Assembly (NCBI RefSeq): GCF_900107795.1
Contig: NZ_FNRL01000008.1
Coordinates: 62,001 to 126,000, forward strand
Length of the DNA stretch: 64,000 bases
Direction of reading: 5' to 3'
DNA from: Chitinophaga terrae (ex Kim and Jung 2007)
GTDB lineage: Bacteria > Bacteroidota > Bacteroidia > Chitinophagales > Chitinophagaceae
The notes below the pieces were generated by a model. It saw nothing but the letters and a program-made list of their open reading frames with translations. It searched no databases and had not been told where the DNA came from. Both the position numbers and the translations under genes were made by a program. Shown here one piece after another: positions 6,958-15,869 of the stretch (positions within the stretch are counted from its first letter, which is position 1; the number at the start of each line of letters is the position of its first letter).

Positions 6958-9651
6958 ATGAAAAGAAGACAGTTCCTGCGTCAATCCGGCCTGGCGGCCG
7001 CCGGCATGCTAACATTGCAGCTCCCGCGTTTAGGGTTCGGCAAACAACCTTATCATGGCGTCATCAATCCTGAACATAATATCCCAGCCAATAAATCAAT
7101 AGACCCGGCATGGGTGCGGTCCCTTTATGAAAGAGGAAAACCAACTACCTATACCAGGCAACAGAATGAACTTAAATACATAGGCATGCCTGCCGGGGGC
7201 TTACACGCCGGTACCGTATACCTGGGAGGGGATGGAAGGCTGTGGCTTTGGAGCATCTATAACGATGAGAGGGAAGGAGTTGATCCAAAATCCGTTTGGT
7301 GGCATGATGGCAACTCGGAAAGGGAGATCCGGAACAGGGATGGGGCCAGTTACCTGGAACCTGCAATAGCCGCTAATAAACGGGTACTGGAACAGGGTTT
7401 TGCTATCCTGGTTAAGCAGGGGAACCAAACCTGGTTAAAAGAATTGAGGGAAGAAGACTGGGAGCAGGTAACGTTTGAAGCCACTTATCCTACTGCTACT
7501 ATCAGGTTCCGTGATCCGCGTATGCCCGTTGAAGTGACTATGCGCGCCGGCGGGATATTTATTCCCCTGGATGCCGATAACAGCGCTTTGCCGGCAACTG
7601 TGTTTGATATCAGTACACGGAATATAACCGCGCAGCCGCTGGAACTAAGTATTTGCGGCTGGCTGGAAAACGGCGCCCGTAAGCTCACCGGAAAACCGTC
7701 TGAAGGCTTCAAACGCAACACTGGCATGGCGACTGAATCAGGCATTCTCTCGTCTTTTCAATACGCCGCTGCAGGTAAGGGTAACTATCCCGACGACGGC
7801 ACTACCTGCATTGCCTGCATCAGCGATAATGTACGGCTTAATACCAATGCAGACGTATGGCCGGTTAGGGAAGGAGTATTTGCTGCCGGCCAATCAACGG
7901 CCGATAAACCAGCTGATGAAAAGCTGGTAGCAGCTGTCAGTACCGCACCTTCAACAGTCCAGGGCGGAAAGGAAGTACAGGTACAGTATGTACTAAGCTG
8001 GCATTTCAACCATCCGCTTAAAAAAGTTGCTAAGATAAAAGATGCAGAAGAAGGATATTACTACGGCAGCAGGTTTCAGCATGCAGGTGAAGTAGCGATC
8101 TACATACGCCGGCATTTCAGGGAACTCTGGGGTGCAACGCTGCAATGGCGGGAAACGTTTTACAACTCCACTTTGCCCTACTGGTTCCTGGAAAGGACTT
8201 TCCTGAATATCGGTTCTCTTGCTACCGCCAATACCTATCGCTTTAAATCCGGGCGCTTCTGGGGTTGGGAAGGCGTGAACACCTGCGAAGGCACCTGTAC
8301 CCACGTTTGGCAATATGCCCAGGCGGCTGGTAGGATCTTTCCATCGCTGGAGCGGGATACCCGCCAGCGTACCGACCTTGGCATCGCTATGGAACAGAAC
8401 GGGGGAATTATTTTCAGGGCGGAATACGAGAACAGGCCGGCTATAGACGGCCAGGCCGGCGCCATTTTGCGCATCTACCGCGAACACTTAATGAGCGGCG
8501 ATAATAATTTTTTAACCGCCAACTGGCCCCGGATAAAACAGGCAGTGTTATTCATGCTGGCGCAGGATAAGAATAACGACGGCATGACGGATACGCCAAT
8601 GGAAAACACCCTGGATGCGGTATGGGAAGGTGAAATTGCATGGATCGTAGGACTTTGCATTGCCGCGGCAAAAGCGGCACAACTGATGGCCGAAGAAATG
8701 AACGACAGCGCATTTGCCGGCAAGTGCAGGGAATATGTTGAAAAGGGCGGGGCCAATATGTCTGCACACCTGTTCAACGGCGAATATTTCATTCATCGTC
8801 CCGACCCGGTGCAGGGCCGCCGGAAACTGGGCAGTTACAATACCTGCCATATCGACCAGGTGTATGGCCAGAGCTGGGCCTGGCAGGTTGGCCTCGGAAG
8901 ATTGTGGAATAAAGAACAGACCCTTTCAGCACTCCGCGCACTGTGGAAATATAATTTCACAACAGATGTAGGGCCTTATATCAGGACGCATCATGGCGGC
9001 AGGCCTTATGCCCTGGAAGGCGAAGCCGGCATGATCATGAACACCAACCCTCATAACGAAGCTAAACCCTACGGCGAGGATGTGACCTGGCAGTTGGGAT
9101 ATTTCCACGAGTGCATGTCGGGGTTCGAGCACCAGGTAGCCAGCCATATGATGGCGGAAGGAATGACAGACGAAGCGCTGATCCTTACCCGGGCCATACA
9201 CGACCGGTACCACGGAGCCAAACGAAACCCATTCAACGAAATTGAATGCAGCGATCACTATGCCCGCGCAATGGCCAGCTATGGGACGTTTATTACCGCC
9301 TGCGGTTATGAATACCATGGCCCTAAAGGAGAAATGAAATTCAAACCGGCATTCGGCGCCCGCGATTTTCGTGCGCCATTCACCTCGGCAGAGGGCTGGG
9401 GCACGTTTTCACAACATCTCACGAAAGAAAGATCCACACATAGCATTACAGTAAAATACGGATCGTTAAAACTTAATAAGCTTACCCTGGATGTAAGAGG
9501 AACAGGAGCATTGAAGAAGAATAAGGTTAGGATAGGAAATAAAACGCTGGATGTTTCCTGGAAACAGCAGGAAGACCAGTTGCATATATCTTTCCCCGCT
9601 ACTATCCGGGTGGCTGCCAACGAAACGCTGACCATCGAATCAACAACCTGA
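6958..9651 (+). CDS. GH116-family (GBA2-like) glucosidase with Tat-type leader
   Basis: 897 residues. The N-terminus MKRRQFLRQSGLAAAGML is a twin-arginine-like export signal, so the enzyme is probably folded before export. The N-terminal beta-sandwich (about 60-380) contains GMPAGGLHAGTVYLGGDGRL, typical of the GBA2/DUF608 group; the catalytic (alpha/alpha)6 barrel follows (about 400-800). By family analogy the nucleophile is probably Glu444 (TCEGTCTHVWQYA) and the acid/base Asp553 (ENTLDAVWEG); both assignments are inferred. Expected reaction: hydrolysis of beta-glucosides or related glycosides. It stands alone, 127 bp after the hydrolase. Confidence 0.88.
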   Translation: MKRRQFLRQSGLAAAGMLTLQLPRLGFGKQPYHGVINPEHNIPANKSIDPAWVRSLYERGKPTTYTRQQNELKYIGMPAGGLHAGTVYLGGDGRLWLWSIYNDEREGVDPKSVWWHDGNSEREIRNRDGASYLEPAIAANKRVLEQGFAILVKQGNQTWLKELREEDWEQVTFEATYPTATIRFRDPRMPVEVTMRAGGIFIPLDADNSALPATVFDISTRNITAQPLELSICGWLENGARKLTGKPSEGFKRNTGMATESGILSSFQYAAAGKGNYPDDGTTCIACISDNVRLNTNADVWPVREGVFAAGQSTADKPADEKLVAAVSTAPSTVQGGKEVQVQYVLSWHFNHPLKKVAKIKDAEEGYYYGSRFQHAGEVAIYIRRHFRELWGATLQWRETFYNSTLPYWFLERTFLNIGSLATANTYRFKSGRFWGWEGVNTCEGTCTHVWQYAQAAGRIFPSLERDTRQRTDLGIAMEQNGGIIFRAEYENRPAIDGQAGAILRIYREHLMSGDNNFLTANWPRIKQAVLFMLAQDKNNDGMTDTPMENTLDAVWEGEIAWIVGLCIAAAKAAQLMAEEMNDSAFAGKCREYVEKGGANMSAHLFNGEYFIHRPDPVQGRRKLGSYNTCHIDQVYGQSWAWQVGLGRLWNKEQTLSALRALWKYNFTTDVGPYIRTHHGGRPYALEGEAGMIMNTNPHNEAKPYGEDVTWQLGYFHECMSGFEHQVASHMMAEGMTDEALILTRAIHDRYHGAKRNPFNEIECSDHYARAMASYGTFITACGYEYHGPKGEMKFKPAFGARDFRAPFTSAEGWGTFSQHLTKERSTHSITVKYGSLKLNKLTLDVRGTGALKKNKVRIGNKTLDVSWKQQEDQLHISFPATIRVAANETLTIESTT

Positions 9652-9774
9652 TCTTAAAACCTTTTATCTAAACTATTGTCCGGTTTTGTGTTGCCGCCTC
9701 TGTGATTTAGTTTATAAATTTGCGCTGTCAATCTGTTCAGTAGTAATGAAGTAACGGAATTAGCATTTAAATTC

Positions 9775-9782
9775 TACCTTCG
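9775..9782 (+). promoter_or_regulatory. Possible -7 promoter element
   Basis: TACCTTCG, one mismatch from the Bacteroidota -7 consensus TAnnTTTG, 24 bp before the small Cys-rich gene. No clear -33 element. Confidence 0.3.
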
Positions 9783-9806
9783 TGCAAATTTTATAAGCTG
9801 GTTAGC

Positions 9807-10184
9807 ATGCAAAAACGACTCATAACAATGTTATTACTGGTAGTCTGGCTTTGCCAGCTATCGGGTCGTTATGTTGTGATGCTCGACTTCTTTATCAACC
9901 AGGATTATATCTCCAAAAACCTTTGTGTGAACAGGGATAAGCCCCAGTTGCATTGTAATGGTAAATGCCATCTTGCCAAAAAGCTGAAAGAAGAGGAACG
10001 CAAAGACCAGGAAAATCCGGAACGTAAACTTGAAAATAAATCCGAACTGTTTTGTGAGCGGATCGTTGTAAATACGCTGCTGCAGCCGGTTTTGTCATTG
10101 CCTGGTATACGGCATCAATACCCTCTGTCTATAGGCTGCCCGATTGATCAGCCTTCTTCTGTTTTTCACCCTCCTACTGTGTAA
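9807..10184 (+). CDS. Small exported Cys-rich protein of the copper gene set
   Basis: 125 residues with an N-terminal hydrophobic segment (signal or anchor), then NLCVNRDKPQLHCNGKCHLA, a C-x(8)-C-x(3)-C pattern with a His that could bind metal, followed by a very charged stretch (KKLKEEERKDQ). A similar small protein commonly precedes MbnP-like genes in Bacteroidota, and here the MbnP gene follows 210 bp later. Function unknown; a copper-handling or sensing role is inferred from position and the Cys/His cluster. Confidence 0.75.
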   Translation: MQKRLITMLLLVVWLCQLSGRYVVMLDFFINQDYISKNLCVNRDKPQLHCNGKCHLAKKLKEEERKDQENPERKLENKSELFCERIVVNTLLQPVLSLPGIRHQYPLSIGCPIDQPSSVFHPPTV

Positions 10185-10216
10185 AAAGCTTCCATTTTAA
10201 TCTTTTGTTGATACGT

Positions 10217-10232
10217 TGCACGTAAACGTGCA
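10217..10232. promoter_or_regulatory. Perfect 7-bp dyad upstream of the MbnP gene
   Basis: TGCACGT-AA-ACGTGCA. A 2-nt spacer is too short for an RNA loop, so a protein-binding site is more likely. It lies about 160 bp before mbnP-like and just after the Cys-rich gene. Confidence 0.4.
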
Positions 10233-10394
10233 GATGTAGCGCTATTTACATGCCTTTCTGAAGAAAGGATATATCATCCGGTTTGCAATAAAAAATCTGC
10301 ATGTACTGCAGGTAAGGGCGTCTTATTGCCCGAACTGCAGATATAACTTAAAAACCTGGCTCCTTCCTGTTGTCATTCAAACAGCAACATAATA

Positions 10395-11213
10395 ATGAAC
10401 ATCATGAGATACTATATACAAATTTTCTTAGCGGCATTACTCGCAACCGGTTGTTCCAAAGATGAAAAAGTGAATCCGTCCGGCGATGATTCCGTGAAGT
10501 CGACCCTCTCCATCCAGTTCGATAATATTGCCGGGGAGCGCAACCTCCAGTTGGGCACCGGCGTATACACGAACGCGCTGGGAGAGCAGTTTAAGGTTGA
10601 TCTGCTTAAATACTATATCACCAATATTAAAGTAAAGAATGTACAGGGAGTGGAATATACAGTGCCTAAAGACAGCAGTTATTTCCTTGTATCGGAGGCG
10701 GATGCCGCTTCGCAGTTTGTTAAAGTGCGGGTGCCGGAAGGGGAATATGCTTCCCTGACCTTTATCCTGGGAGTAGATAGTCTTAGCAGTGTAATGGATG
10801 TAAGTAAAAGAACAGGAGTGTTGGACCCATCGGGAGGGATGGATGAAGGAATGTACTGGGAATGGAATATGGGATATATCTTCTTTAAAATGGAAGGGAC
10901 ATCCGACCTGGCGCCGGCCGATCCCAGCGGCAGGCGTAAGTTCCGTTATCATATAGGCGGCTTTGGCGGTTACAGCGCCCCAACTATCAATAACATCAAA
11001 TCCGTTACCATAGACCTCACGAAGGCGGGCGTGGCCAAAGTGAGGGCCGGCAGGGAAGCCAATGTACACCTGATGGTAGACATCTTAAAGATGTTCAACG
11101 GCGCTACCAATGTAAGCATCGCAAAATATCCTACTGTTATGTTCTCTGATTTCAGCACGAAGATAGCGGCCAACTATGCGCAGATGTTTTATCACGATCA
11201 TACAGAAAACTAA
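10395..11213 (+). CDS. MbnP-like copper-binding lipoprotein
   Basis: 272 residues. Lipoprotein signal with lipobox LLATGC (Cys20), so anchored in a membrane facing the periplasm or surface. The body is the beta-rich MbnP domain: FDNIAGERNLQLGTGVYTNALG, FKVDLLKYYITNI, and the signature GMYWEWNMGYIFFKMEG with Trp155 and Trp157. In methanotrophs MbnP binds copper after its partner MbnH oxidises a Trp to kynurenine; whether that holds here is inferred. The di-heme peroxidase gene follows after 8 bp, consistent with such a pair. Confidence 0.88.
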   Translation: MNIMRYYIQIFLAALLATGCSKDEKVNPSGDDSVKSTLSIQFDNIAGERNLQLGTGVYTNALGEQFKVDLLKYYITNIKVKNVQGVEYTVPKDSSYFLVSEADAASQFVKVRVPEGEYASLTFILGVDSLSSVMDVSKRTGVLDPSGGMDEGMYWEWNMGYIFFKMEGTSDLAPADPSGRRKFRYHIGGFGGYSAPTINNIKSVTIDLTKAGVAKVRAGREANVHLMVDILKMFNGATNVSIAKYPTVMFSDFSTKIAANYAQMFYHDHTEN

Positions 11214-11221
11214 AGCAGGAT

Positions 11222-12259
11222 ATGAAAAAAGTGAGCCTGTTGATCGCCTGCCTGCTTGTTTTCCTGTTGTGGTCATGTGGTAAAGATGAAAGACAGGAAC
11301 CTGCTTTTGAGGGCTTTGTGCAGCCTGCCGGGTTTCCTGCGCCGGCATACAACATAGCCGGCAACCCGGTGACCAAAGCGGGTTTCGAGCTCGGGAGAAA
11401 GCTGTTCTACGAGCCAAGGCTTTCGCGGAACAACACTATTTCGTGCGGGTCTTGTCATTTGCAGACATCCGCATTCACGCATCACGGGCATGACATCAGC
11501 CATGGGATCGACGACCGGCTGGGCAGCCGTAATGCTCCGCCTATTATGAACCTGGCCTGGAGCCCCACGCTGATGTGGGATGGCGGCATCTTTGACCTCG
11601 ATCTGCAACCTGTTGCGCCCATTACCAATTTCGTGGAGATGGATGAAAAAATGAGTAACGTATTGGAGAAGCTGAAGAATACAGCTCCCTATCCTGAACT
11701 GTTCAGAAAGGCCTTTGGCAACGAAGGGATTACTACCGCTACCATGATGAAAGCGATGTCGCAGTTTATGATCATGGTAGTGAGCAACGAATCAAAATAC
11801 GACAGCGTAATGCGGGGCCAGGCCAGTTTCCTGGCCGACGAAAAGAAGGGTTATGAACTGTTTCTGCAACATTGCAATGCCTGTCATACAGCGCCGTTGT
11901 TCACAGATCATTCCTTCAGGAATAACGGGATAGGGATAGGGCCCAACAACGACCAGGGCAGGTATGCTATTACGCTGAACCCCGACGATATGTACAGGTT
12001 CAAGGTACCCAGCCTTCGCAACCTGGCATATACTGCGCCTTATATGCACGACGGCAGGTTTTATACACTCAATGGAGTATTGACGCACTATACTTCAGAA
12101 GTGCAGGATATGCCAACGTTGGATCCCCTGTTGAAAAGCAACGGGAAGAGAGGCATTGCGCTGACCGTTTCCGAGCAACAGGAGCTGCTGGCTTTCCTCA
12201 ATACGTTGAATGATAAAAAGTTCATTACTGAAAAGAAGTTTTCACAGGAAGCACAATAA
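11222..12259 (+). CDS. MbnH-like di-heme cytochrome c peroxidase lipoprotein
   Basis: 345 residues; lipobox near LLWSC (Cys19). Two c-type heme sites, Cys75-x-x-Cys78-His79 and Cys218-x-x-Cys221-His222, define the bacterial di-heme peroxidase (CCP/MauG) family. Other family blocks are GRKLFYEPRLSRNNTISC, NAPPIMNLAW and FKVPSLRNLAYTAPYMHDGR. Next to an MbnP-like gene, the likely role is oxidation of a residue in that protein rather than simple peroxide removal. It sits between mbnP-like and the outer-membrane gene with gaps of 8 and 6 bp, so the three are one operon. Confidence 0.9.
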   Translation: MKKVSLLIACLLVFLLWSCGKDERQEPAFEGFVQPAGFPAPAYNIAGNPVTKAGFELGRKLFYEPRLSRNNTISCGSCHLQTSAFTHHGHDISHGIDDRLGSRNAPPIMNLAWSPTLMWDGGIFDLDLQPVAPITNFVEMDEKMSNVLEKLKNTAPYPELFRKAFGNEGITTATMMKAMSQFMIMVVSNESKYDSVMRGQASFLADEKKGYELFLQHCNACHTAPLFTDHSFRNNGIGIGPNNDQGRYAITLNPDDMYRFKVPSLRNLAYTAPYMHDGRFYTLNGVLTHYTSEVQDMPTLDPLLKSNGKRGIALTVSEQQELLAFLNTLNDKKFITEKKFSQEAQ

Positions 12260-12265
12260 AGAAAC

Positions 12266-13189
12266 ATGAGAAAGATATTCCTTATTAGCATATTGCTGAT
12301 TGCAGGGGCGTACGACCTGAGAGCCTGCGATATTTGCGGCTGCGGAGTGGGAAGCTATTACATTGGTATTCTTCCTGACTTCAAAAAAAGATTTGTGGGT
12401 TTGCGATACCAGTATAAAACCCTTACCTCTCACCTCGGCCCCGGCGGCTCACGTTCTTATCTGACCACCGCGGAAACCTACCAGACGGCCGAGTTATGGG
12501 GCGGATGGAATATCGGCAGGCGCTTCAGGGTGATCGGTTTTGTACCCCTGAATTTCAACAGCCGGGAAAACCAGGGCGTTTCCATGCACCGAAGCGGGGT
12601 GGGAGATATTGCGGCAGTTGGCTATTACCAGTTGCTGGACAAGCAGCAGACCGCAGGTAGTAAACTGCTGGTACAATCGCTCTGGCTGGGCGCCGGCATA
12701 AAGCTGCCTACCGGAAGGTACGAACCAGCGGAGCATAAAGAGAATGAAGACGCGCCCAATAACTTCCAGTTGGGAACCGCCAGCACAGATTTTACCCTGA
12801 ACGCGATGTACGACGTCAGGTTGATGGACGTGGGATTAAACGCCAATGTGAGCTATAAGATCAACACCAATAACAGGTACGATTACCAGTATGGCAATAA
12901 ATTCACGGCTAACCTCTTGGCGTATTACAAAATAAGGTTGAAAGAAAAACTAACCATTGCTCCAAATGCCGGTGTGCTTTATGAAACAGCAGCAAAAGAC
13001 AGGGAAACAAAAAAGTATAAGGTAGATATTTCTGGCGGCTACTCGCTGATGGCTACCATTGGTATGGAAGCTACTATAGGAAATATTTCAGCAGGCGCTA
13101 ATTTTCAGCCTGCCGTTTCCCAGCAGCTGGCGGATATGCGTATTAAAGCCGGGAACAGGGCAATGGTGCATGTTACCTACCTGTTCTGA
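12266..13189 (+). CDS. Outer-membrane transporter-like protein with DICGCG motif
   Basis: 307 residues with a signal peptide and a short Cys motif right after it (RACDICGCGVGSYYIG), then alternating beta-strands to a C-terminal aromatic residue, as expected of an outer-membrane barrel. Proteins with this N-terminal motif regularly follow MbnP/CCP genes in Bacteroidota and are named transporters without proven substrate. The Cys pair near the mature N-terminus could hand metal to the pore; this is inferred. Confidence 0.8.
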   Translation: MRKIFLISILLIAGAYDLRACDICGCGVGSYYIGILPDFKKRFVGLRYQYKTLTSHLGPGGSRSYLTTAETYQTAELWGGWNIGRRFRVIGFVPLNFNSRENQGVSMHRSGVGDIAAVGYYQLLDKQQTAGSKLLVQSLWLGAGIKLPTGRYEPAEHKENEDAPNNFQLGTASTDFTLNAMYDVRLMDVGLNANVSYKINTNNRYDYQYGNKFTANLLAYYKIRLKEKLTIAPNAGVLYETAAKDRETKKYKVDISGGYSLMATIGMEATIGNISAGANFQPAVSQQLADMRIKAGNRAMVHVTYLF

Positions 13190-13208
13190 TAGTTGGTTAA
13201 ACATAAGT

Positions 13209-14069
13209 ATGAAAACAGAGGAAATAACTCTTTTGCCGATCACCGTATTTGAGGGGGCAAATGAATACTTCTGGATGGATGATCTGAAGCAGTTGCCGGA
13301 AAAATACCGTTTCCTGGAACTACCGAACAGGCGTAAGTTTTACATATTGCTGTTCGTAGAACGGGCACAGGGAGCGGCGATTGTTGACGGCGCTGTTATC
13401 CGGCTCGAACATCCAAAGGTTATTTGCATTAAACCAGGCAGTATATTCAGCCTGGAAAGCAATGGTGCTGCGGTTGGAAAGATAGTCTGCTTTACTGAAG
13501 ATTTCTTTTCTATCCGCTATAACAACAATATGCTTTCCAGCTTTTCATTCCTGGGTAAAGAGTATGGCTGTGATATACGCCTGGATAACCTCAAAGCCGG
13601 GGAGTGGAAACTCCTGCTGGCGTGTATGCAGGACGAGTTCCGGGAACAGGGCAAAGGAGTGGAAAGTGTTTTGAGATCTTTCCTGAATATTCTCCTTTGC
13701 CGGTTAGACCGGGAATTCGATACCGGTTTCATGCCGGCAAAGAAAAATACCCAGGAAGAGAAAGTGAAACAGTTTAAATTGCTGCTGGAAGAACATTTTG
13801 TAACACAGAAAGCGCCTTCGTTCTATGCAGGGATGCTGAATGTAACAACCAATTACCTGAATAAGCTTTGCAGGAAGTACGAAGGTTTTTCGAGCGGGGA
13901 ACTGGTAAGAAGAAGGGTTACCCTGGAAGCCCAGCGGATGCTGCATTATACAGTACTGCCGGTAGCGGATATCGCCCGGAAGCTGGAGTTTGAAAGCGTA
14001 TCTTACTTTATTACCTTCTTTAAGAAGAATACCGGGGTGACACCCGAGAATTTCCGGAAAACGCGTTAG
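13209..14069 (+). CDS. AraC-family transcriptional regulator
   Basis: 286 residues from the Met at 13209; the in-frame Met at 13170 lies inside the preceding gene and its extra 13 residues are not protein-like. N-terminal cupin-like sensor (about 1-150), C-terminal pair of helix-turn-helix motifs (about 185-286: FYAGMLNVTTNYLNKLCRK and VADIARKLEFESVSYFITFF, then KKNTGVTPENFRK). It starts 19 bp after the copper operon on the same strand and may control it. Confidence 0.88.
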   Translation: MKTEEITLLPITVFEGANEYFWMDDLKQLPEKYRFLELPNRRKFYILLFVERAQGAAIVDGAVIRLEHPKVICIKPGSIFSLESNGAAVGKIVCFTEDFFSIRYNNNMLSSFSFLGKEYGCDIRLDNLKAGEWKLLLACMQDEFREQGKGVESVLRSFLNILLCRLDREFDTGFMPAKKNTQEEKVKQFKLLLEEHFVTQKAPSFYAGMLNVTTNYLNKLCRKYEGFSSGELVRRRVTLEAQRMLHYTVLPVADIARKLEFESVSYFITFFKKNTGVTPENFRKTR

Positions 14070-14075
14070 CAGACT

Positions 14076-14180
14076 ATGTCTAAAATAAAAAATATAAGCA
14101 CCATTCGCGTACAGGTACGAACAGGTAACGTAATTAAAGTAGTGCCTGCGCCCAAAGTGATTAAATTAAATTTAAACTGA
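14076..14180 (+). CDS. Short ORF, 34 residues, unknown
   Basis: MSKIKNISTIRVQVRTGNVI followed by a Lys/Val/Pro-rich tail, pI high. It begins 6 bp after the AraC stop and is followed 6 bp later by another short ORF, so the three look like one transcript. The composition (alternating basic and beta-branched residues) is protein-like. No family recognised. Confidence 0.4.
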   Translation: MSKIKNISTIRVQVRTGNVIKVVPAPKVIKLNLN

Positions 14181-14186
14181 ATTGTT

Positions 14187-14330
14187 ATGGAAACAACAGA
14201 AGTGATAAATAAAAATGCAAAGCAATTGAACAGGAGCCGGTTGATGGTAAAGATCATTCTCGCATTGGTGATATTACTGATGGCGATATTGCAGTATGAT
14301 CACCTGTTGCAGTTGCTGAAATGGTTCTGA
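14187..14330 (+). CDS. Small single-pass membrane protein, 47 residues
   Basis: METTEVINKNAKQLNRSRLM, then a clear membrane helix (VKIILALVILLMAIL) and a short tail ending LLKWF. The N-terminus is polar with positive charges next to the helix, which predicts an N-in topology. It ends just before a hairpin terminator. Function unknown. Confidence 0.5.
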   Translation: METTEVINKNAKQLNRSRLMVKIILALVILLMAILQYDHLLQLLKWF

Positions 14331-14350
14331 GGCCCGGAAAAATATGAAGA

Positions 14351-14389
14351 GCGGAGATGATGCAGTATTAGTCGCTGTATCATCTCCGC
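14351..14389. terminator. Hairpin between convergent genes
   Basis: 15-bp arms (14351-14365, 14375-14389) with one G:T-type mismatch and a 9-nt loop. No T-tract, but the position between convergent genes suits a bidirectional terminator. Confidence 0.55.
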
Positions 14390-14407
14390 ATGTTCCCGGG
14401 ACCAGGA

Positions 14408-14923
14408 TTATTTTTTTATATCCTGATATGGCTGGATGTTTTTCAGGTAGTTGATACTGTCTTGCATGAAAAGAAGTGCTCTCCAGTATCTTTTTCCGCC
14501 CTGGGCATCTTTGATCCTTCTTCCGAGTTCTAATACATCATGGGTCTTCGGATCAACATAATAGAGAAATAGAAAATCCGGGGGCAGGTTATAGTCTTCA
14601 AATTCGCCCAGCAGTTGAAAATTCCCTATTTTTTGCGGAAGCGCTGCCAGCTCTTCTTTCGTTATATCTGTGATATGAAGGCTGTCAGGAACCTTTAACC
14701 TGCTGAAGATGATCAGTTGCTGTGCAGGCTGATATTCTATCGTGATCGGTTTAAAGGAATATACTTCACCCCAGCCGGTTTTGGCATCGTAAAAGACGTC
14801 ATGCGGTATGGTGACTTTAAATCCTTGTTGTCGTACCTGGCTGCTGGAAGAATAGTTTGATATTGTTACCAGGGCTAAAGCGGAAATTAATATAGGTATT
14901 TGGGTTTTTATAAAACTTCTCAT
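14408..14923 (-). CDS. Exported hypothetical protein
   Basis: 171 residues: N-terminal hydrophobic export signal (about 5-25), then a single soluble domain with a beta-rich first half and KRYWRALLFMQDSINYLKNI near the end. No recognised family or catalytic motif. It is monocistronic, divergent from the AraC gene at 15039. Confidence 0.7.
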   Translation of the reverse strand: MRSFIKTQIPILISALALVTISNYSSSSQVRQQGFKVTIPHDVFYDAKTGWGEVYSFKPITIEYQPAQQLIIFSRLKVPDSLHITDITKEELAALPQKIGNFQLLGEFEDYNLPPDFLFLYYVDPKTHDVLELGRRIKDAQGGKRYWRALLFMQDSINYLKNIQPYQDIKK

Positions 14924-15038
14924 TCGGGTTTAAAGTACTTTTATCCAGTTAATACGCAGCAATTTATAATCTTTGAACCTCCTGTACAAATTGCCTTATA
15001 TACTCGATAAATTAGAAGTATTTCACTACCTTCATCCT

Positions 15039-15803
15039 ATGCAAAACGACCTTTCATACATCTCCGTTCAAAACCAGCGCCAGGGCTTTCCAAAACATTT
15101 CCATGAAACGTTTTGTATCTCCCTGATCAGGAAAGGCGTTGAAAATATTGAACTGGAAGACAGGTCCGTTTACACCGAAGCGGGAAGCATTTCCATTACC
15201 AATCCCTGTGAACTGCATGCCAACCCGATGGTAGACAAGGATGCCGTGGTGAACTTTGATACCATCTATATTTCCAATGACCTGGTAAAATACCTGCTGA
15301 AGGGAGAAGCCGGCTTGTTCGATAACCGGCAGGTGCGGGATATGCAGCTGAATAACCTCTTTGCAGCATTGATCCGGCAACTGAGATCGGAGACTTTAAC
15401 GAACGATGACGCGATCCTCAGGTCATTCCTGCAACAATTGTATCATCATAGCAGGAAGGCGGATACCTTGCAATATGCCGCTTTCAGGGAAGGACAGTTT
15501 TCTGAGATCATCGGTTACATAGAGCAACACCTGGACGATAAAATAGAACTGGAAGCGCTGGCAAAAATTGCTATGCTTAATAAGTACGGGTTTGTTAAGA
15601 AATTTAAGGCGGTTACAGGATTGACGCCTATGAACTATGTGCTGATGAGAAAGGTTTTTGCCGCCAAGGAACAGATCACCCGGACTACAGATCTCACGGG
15701 ACTCGCCTATAATTACCAGTTTGCTGATCTGCCTCACTTCTCTCATACCTTTAAAAAGTATGTAGGCGTTTCGCCTAACGACTTTAAAAAACAGCAGCGA
15801 TAA
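15039..15803 (+). CDS. AraC-family transcriptional regulator
   Basis: 254 residues from the Met at 15039 (MQNDLSYISVQNQRQGFPKH); the longer frame to 14973 adds residues upstream of the usual AraC N-terminus. N-terminal cupin sensor with HFHETFCISLIRKG, C-terminal HTH pair (about 165-254: LEALAKIAMLNKYGFVKKFK and GLAYNYQFADLPHFSHTFKK, ending GVSPNDFKKQ). An S41 peptidase gene follows on the same strand. Target unknown. Confidence 0.87.
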   Translation: MQNDLSYISVQNQRQGFPKHFHETFCISLIRKGVENIELEDRSVYTEAGSISITNPCELHANPMVDKDAVVNFDTIYISNDLVKYLLKGEAGLFDNRQVRDMQLNNLFAALIRQLRSETLTNDDAILRSFLQQLYHHSRKADTLQYAAFREGQFSEIIGYIEQHLDDKIELEALAKIAMLNKYGFVKKFKAVTGLTPMNYVLMRKVFAAKEQITRTTDLTGLAYNYQFADLPHFSHTFKKYVGVSPNDFKKQQR

Positions 15804-15842
15804 AATACCAATATTATACAAGCCGGGTACCGGCAGGTCGTT

Positions 15843-15850
15843 TACCTTTG
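15843..15850 (+). promoter_or_regulatory. -7 promoter element of the S41 peptidase gene
   Basis: TACCTTTG, exact match to the Bacteroidota -7 consensus TAnnTTTG, 19 bp before the start codon. Confidence 0.5.
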
Positions 15851-15869
15851 GCCGGTAAATAACAGTTAA

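Noticed and set aside
7993..8487. 164-codon minus-strand ORF in the GH116 gene
   Set aside because: Out-of-frame shadow of conserved GH116 sequence.
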